A DNA stretch of 45,406 bases. It comes from Alphaproteobacteria bacterium. GTDB taxonomy: Bacteria; Pseudomonadota; Alphaproteobacteria; Rhizobiales; Beijerinckiaceae. Of this stretch, positions 42,121 to 45,406 are shown in pieces. The stretch spans positions 1 through 45,406 of the forward strand of contig JAJPHH010000140.1 of assembly GCA_021325385.1 (NCBI GenBank). The letters are read 5' to 3'. The position numbers and the translations under genes are program-made. Under the pieces are notes generated by a model. It was given only the letters and a program-made list of their open reading frames with translations, did not search any database and was not told where the DNA came from. The stretch's first letter is position 1. Each line of letters starts with the position of its first letter.

Positions 42121-42170
42121 TTCGATATTGAGCCGCACATAGGTCGCGTGGGGCGCGCGCTCGGCGTCGC

Positions 42171-43271
42171 TCAGAGGAGCGCCGTAGACCGGCTCAAGTA
42201 TCCGCCTTCGAAGAAGGACTTCGGCTGCTTGGCGTCGAGATTGGAGGTCAAGTCGCCCAAAATAGACCGAGGATGATTCCGACCGAGAAATCTGACCCAA
42301 AGAATGTTCAAAAACCTCCGATCCGGATGCGCCCCAAACGCCTGGGTAATCTCTGCAGCGTTAATTCCGCAACTAACCAGACGCGCTAGAATTGGGTCGA
42401 GATCGGCCAGCCTTAGCTCGGCGAAGGCCCTATTCTCGGTGTCCTCGTCATGCCATGCAGCGTCCCAAATTTTTCCTACAATGCTGCGGTCGTCCTCTTC
42501 AGTCGCCCGGGATATCTGGGTCGACCAGTAGTTCACGTCGCGAGCGCGCGCCCAAACCACCCAAAGGAATATTTCGAAAATACGAGCGAGATCATCCTCT
42601 CCATAAAGATAATCCTTCTGCATCGGCGCCTTCTGAATGAAGGGACTCAGCAGGTAGCCGTTGAGAGCATCTATATATTCGTCGACGCTGGTTCCGCTCC
42701 CGGGCTTCCTGCTCGTGTCGCTCGTCCTGCGCTTCATCATCTCCAGGTCGTTGACGACCGATGTCGCGTAGGCGTCTATAGTCTGTTTTAATTTCAGAAA
42801 GAACCTGAGCGGCGTGTCGGCCACCGCGCTCCACTCGTCGCCAAAGGTCGGCTTTAACCCTTTTAACATCTCGGTCGCCGCGAGTTTCGTAACGTCCTTC
42901 GAAACGGACGAGGCGACGCCGGCGGCAAGGTCCACAAGCTCCTTCCGATTGCTCTGCGCCACCGCAAGGAGCCGGTTCGTCATTTCTTTGGTGGCGTTAG
43001 AGACGAGCACCGACATTCCGCCGCCAAGCGCCGAAGGAAAGATCGCGCCGAACAACACGGCCTGAGCGAATTCGATCTGGTTGCGAATTCTCTCCTTGAT
43101 CTTCCCGAGGACGCCGGTGTGAAGAGAGTACGCTTTGTCGTAAGCAAGCGATAGGCCGTCGATATACGCGTCCCAGGCTCTCCCACGCGTATTGAGGGCG
43201 TCCTTTAGCGCGGCCTCCTTCGCCTTGGCGAGCTTGTAGGGGTCGTATGGATAGCCGATTGTGAGAGCCAT
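42171..43271 (-). CDS. Unknown protein in T6SS locus, low-GC gene
   Basis: A 366-residue protein I do not recognise. A strong GAGGAGG site precedes the ATG at 43271. The sequence is largely helical, with a glycine-rich hydrophobic segment (about 68-90, ending SALGGGMSVLVSN) that could be a membrane-inserting hairpin, and a C-terminal half rich in Trp, Asp and Arg (residues 180-366). No signal peptide is visible. Base composition drops: 42601-42660 is 31 of 60 G+C against 44 of 60 at 42001-42060. It lies between the T6SS kinase and tssB on the opposite strand. A recently acquired T6SS effector or accessory protein is possible. Confidence 0.7.
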   Translation of the reverse strand: MALTIGYPYDPYKLAKAKEAALKDALNTRGRAWDAYIDGLSLAYDKAYSLHTGVLGKIKERIRNQIEFAQAVLFGAIFPSALGGGMSVLVSNATKEMTNRLLAVAQSNRKELVDLAAGVASSVSKDVTKLAATEMLKGLKPTFGDEWSAVADTPLRFFLKLKQTIDAYATSVVNDLEMMKRRTSDTSRKPGSGTSVDEYIDALNGYLLSPFIQKAPMQKDYLYGEDDLARIFEIFLWVVWARARDVNYWSTQISRATEEDDRSIVGKIWDAAWHDEDTENRAFAELRLADLDPILARLVSCGINAAEITQAFGAHPDRRFLNILWVRFLGRNHPRSILGDLTSNLDAKQPKSFFEGGYLSRSTALL

Positions 43272-43933
43272 GAATATCGCCTCCTCGGGAGCTTATCGAA
43301 AGGTTCTGACGGCTTAGAGCAAGCGACGACCGCCCGATGGCGTTTGTTACGGGACGGCAGCGTGTGTGCAGTCTCATCGAGACCTTTCTCACCGCAAACT
43401 TCGCGCGTGGTAGGCTGCGCCTTCGCCGTCTTGATCAGCGTCTGCATAGGCGCGGCGCTCTCAGCCCCGTTCCTGATCAGCGATGAGCTATGAAAGGGTC
43501 CAAGCGCGTCGCTGATCCCCCAACGCGTCTGTAGGAAATTGATCGACAGCTCGTCATTGAAGAAATTTTCGCGGGCGCTTGGTTCTGATCGCCGTCCGAC
43601 ATGACTGATCGGACTCCGAACCGTTGGCGCGCGCCTCCTGCAAAACGATGACCGGGCGCAGCGCGCGCAAGGGACAGAACCGCAAATTTTATGCGCTTTA
43701 GCTCAACTGGGGCCTCTCTTTGCCAAGTCAGCAAGACGAAAAATATCGGCATATTATACAATACGGTATTGGATTATTCGGCAAACCGTCCAAGCCGGCA
43801 TCCCGTAAGGCGGCGACGGCGGCCGGCTGCGTCTAAGGCGAGCGGAAGCAGAACGCTTTGCGCGCGGCGTCGGTTGGAATATGTTTGCGCTTCGCGGCGA
43901 AGTCAGCGGCGGGGCTTGATCGGGAGGGCGGAC
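43272..43933. promoter_or_regulatory. Low-GC non-coding region upstream of tssB
   Basis: About 660 bases without a credible gene; the small open frames here lack ribosome sites and family resemblance. G+C is low for the window (43681-43740: 28 of 60). It should hold the promoter for the tssB operon. A GG-N10-GC arrangement at 43710-43723 loosely resembles a sigma54 site, and A+T-rich stretches lie at 43740-43790, but neither is firm. Confidence 0.4.
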
Positions 43934-44467
43934 ATGGCTTCGAACAGCAATTCCGGACAGAAATTCATCTCGCGCAACCGCAAGCCGCGGGTGCACATCA
44001 CTTACGAGGACCCGTACGACGCGGAGAAGCTCATCGAGCTTCCCTTTGTCATGGGCGTGCTCGCCGATCTTTCCGGCAACGCCTCCGACGTGGCGAAGCC
44101 GGACATGAACGATCGTACCTTCCTCGACATCGACATGGACAATTTCGACAAGCGAATGGCCGCGATCGAGCCGGGCGTTGCGATGAAGGTCGCGAACAAG
44201 CTCGGCGACGGCTCCGGCGAGAAGCTTTCGTTGAAGCTCAAGTTCAAGAAAATGGACGATTTCTCGCCGGCTGCGATCGCTCGGCAAGTTCCGGCGACCG
44301 CGAAGCTGCTGAAAGCTCGCGAGCAACTGGCCAACCTCCTGCGCTACATGGACGGCAAGGCGGCGGCTGAAGACACGCTGAAGCGGCTTCTGGCCGATCC
44401 GCAATTGATGACGATGCTGAAGGAGAAGATGGCGGAGCGGCCGCCGGCTGAAGATACGGCTGAATAG
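43934..44467 (+). CDS. tssB: Type VI secretion contractile sheath small subunit TssB
   Basis: A 177-residue TssB/ImpB/VipA homologue, one of the two sheath proteins that polymerise around the Hcp tube. Diagnostic segments are SGQKFISRNRKPRVHITYEDP at the N-terminus, ELPFVMGVLADLSGN, and FLDIDMDNFDKRMAAIEP. The ATG at 43934 follows GGGAGGGCGG. Length and sequence match the family. The next gene, 13 bases downstream, is tssC, the standard order. The longer open frame upstream is non-coding. Confidence 0.95.
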   Translation: MASNSNSGQKFISRNRKPRVHITYEDPYDAEKLIELPFVMGVLADLSGNASDVAKPDMNDRTFLDIDMDNFDKRMAAIEPGVAMKVANKLGDGSGEKLSLKLKFKKMDDFSPAAIARQVPATAKLLKAREQLANLLRYMDGKAAAEDTLKRLLADPQLMTMLKEKMAERPPAEDTAE

Positions 44468-44480
44468 GGGATCACGGGCC

Positions 44481-45406
44481 ATGGCCACACAGGAACACAA
44501 GACGTCTACCCCGGCGGGCGCGACGACGGTTGCCGAAGCCGACGACTTCGCGACCCTCCTCAAGCAGAGCTTCAAGCCGCGCAGCGAACGGGCGGCGACT
44601 GAAGTCGAGAACGCGGTCCAGACCCTGGTGAACGAAGCGCTCGCCGATTCGACCGTCGTCAAAAGCGACGTGATCGACACGATCGAGAGCATGATCGCCA
44701 AGCTTGACGAAAAGCTCACGGCGCAAATGAACGAAATCCTCCACGCCGAGGAGTTTCAGCAACTCGAAAGCGCGTGGCGAGGCCTCCATTACCTGGTCTA
44801 CAATTCGGAGACCGACGCGACCTTGAAGATCAGGATCTTCAATGTAGGGAAGAGCGAGCTCTATCGGAATCTAAAACTCTATCCCGGCGCGCGCTGGGAC
44901 CAGAGTCCGCTGTTCAAGAAAGTCTACGAGCAGGAATTCGGCACGCTCGGCGGCGAGCCTTACGGCTGCCTGATCGCCGACTACCAGTTCAGCCATTTGC
45001 CCGTCGACATCCAATTGATGCGCGACTTGTCGAAGATCGGCGCGGCGGCGCATGCCCCCGTGATCGCAGGCGCCGATCCGGCTTTGCTCGGCATGGATTC
45101 GTGGACCGAGTTGATGAATCCGCGCGATCTCTCGAAAGTGTTCGATACGCCGGAATACGCGGCGTGGAAAGGCCTGCGCGATTCCGTCGATAGCCGCTAC
45201 CTCGCTCTCTGCATGCCGCGCGTCCTGGCGCGGCTGCCCTACGGCGCGAAAACCGAACCCGTCGAAGAATTCGCGTTCGAGGAGGACACGGACGGGCACA
45301 AGGGCGAGAAATACAGCTGGATGAACGCCGCCTACGCCATGGGCGCCAACATCAATCGAGCGTTCAAGGAATATGGCTGGACGGTGCGCATCCGCGGCGT
45401 CGAATC
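44481..45406 (+). CDS. tssC: Type VI secretion contractile sheath large subunit TssC (partial, 3' end beyond window)
   Basis: The first 308 codons of TssC/ImpC/VipB; the window ends inside the gene, which is usually about 490-500 codons. The reading frame is open throughout. Typical segments are LQSAWRGLHYLV-like QQLESAWRGLHYLV, LYPGARWDQSPLFKKVYEQEFG, GEPYGCLIADYQFSH, IGAAAHAPVIAGADP and CMPRVLARLPYG. The start is 13 bases after the tssB stop, with a weak ribosome site (GGGG at 44467-44470). Together with TssB it forms the contractile sheath, so the rest of the T6SS should continue to the right. Confidence 0.95.
   Translation, partial: MATQEHKTSTPAGATTVAEADDFATLLKQSFKPRSERAATEVENAVQTLVNEALADSTVVKSDVIDTIESMIAKLDEKLTAQMNEILHAEEFQQLESAWRGLHYLVYNSETDATLKIRIFNVGKSELYRNLKLYPGARWDQSPLFKKVYEQEFGTLGGEPYGCLIADYQFSHLPVDIQLMRDLSKIGAAAHAPVIAGADPALLGMDSWTELMNPRDLSKVFDTPEYAAWKGLRDSVDSRYLALCMPRVLARLPYGAKTEPVEEFAFEEDTDGHKGEKYSWMNAAYAMGANINRAFKEYGWTVRIRGVE

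Noticed and set aside
43205-43761. Small minus-strand frames (80 and 94 codons) upstream of tssB
   Set aside because: No ribosome site, no recognisable domain and overlap with the likely promoter region.
1-45406. tRNA, rRNA, CRISPR arrays, riboswitches, insertion sequences
   Set aside because: I looked for cloverleaf T-loop motifs, evenly spaced direct repeats and transposase-like proteins and found none that hold up; a covariance-model search would be needed to exclude small RNAs.

Overview
This is a gene-dense, G+C-rich bacterial window. Its gene families (Ada with an Oxygenase-NA partner, a FrcBCA-like importer, BMP-type nucleoside uptake, an Imp-type T6SS with a Hanks kinase, CaiB-type CoA-transferases) and its REP-like element around CCGTCATTG fit an alphaproteobacterium, most likely Hyphomicrobiales (Rhizobiales). 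The genus cannot be told from this sequence. No tRNA, rRNA, CRISPR array, transposase or phage gene was seen.

Layout. (1) 1-366: a large nested palindrome, no gene. (2) 367-4064, plus strand: ada and a DNA-damage-type 2OG oxygenase, then a flavin reductase and a hydroxyquinol-type intradiol dioxygenase. (3) 12561-4057, minus strand: an eight-gene operon behind a near-consensus sigma70 promoter, with class III CoA-transferase, MaoC hydratase, an Rbs-type sugar importer (binding protein, ATPase, permease), an IclR regulator, a solute-binding-like protein with no signal peptide, and a Gfo/Idh/MocA oxidoreductase. (4) 22389-12801, minus strand: LacI and GntR regulators, a BMP-type nucleoside importer, then isochorismatase-like hydrolase, PfkB kinase, nucleoside phosphorylase and SIS-domain protein. 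(5) 22895-30873, plus strand: an Frc-type importer, a DUF4432 aldose-epimerase-like protein, an SDR dehydrogenase, a second class III CoA-transferase, an enoyl-CoA hydratase and a second solute-binding-like protein with no signal peptide. (6) 31013-35985: a Mal/Ugp-type importer with a Tat-exported binding protein and a divergently encoded ATPase. (7) 36026-45406: an anchored coiled-coil protein, an M23 peptidase and an OmpA-like protein on the minus strand, a Hanks-type kinase, an unknown low-GC gene, then tssB and the first two thirds of tssC, which opens a type VI secretion locus continuing beyond the window.

How the genes work together. Regions 3 to 6 form a catabolic island with four separate ABC importers. 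The most interesting pattern is that regions 3 and 5 are built on the same plan from mostly non-homologous parts: Rbs/Frc-type importer, NAD(P)-dependent oxidoreductase, class III CoA-transferase, an acyl-CoA hydratase (MaoC fold in one, crotonase fold in the other) and a signal-less solute-binding protein. This suggests an undescribed route in which an imported sugar- or polyol-like compound is oxidised, activated as a CoA thioester and hydrated or dehydrated. The substrate is unknown. Region 4 reads as import and breakdown of a nucleoside.
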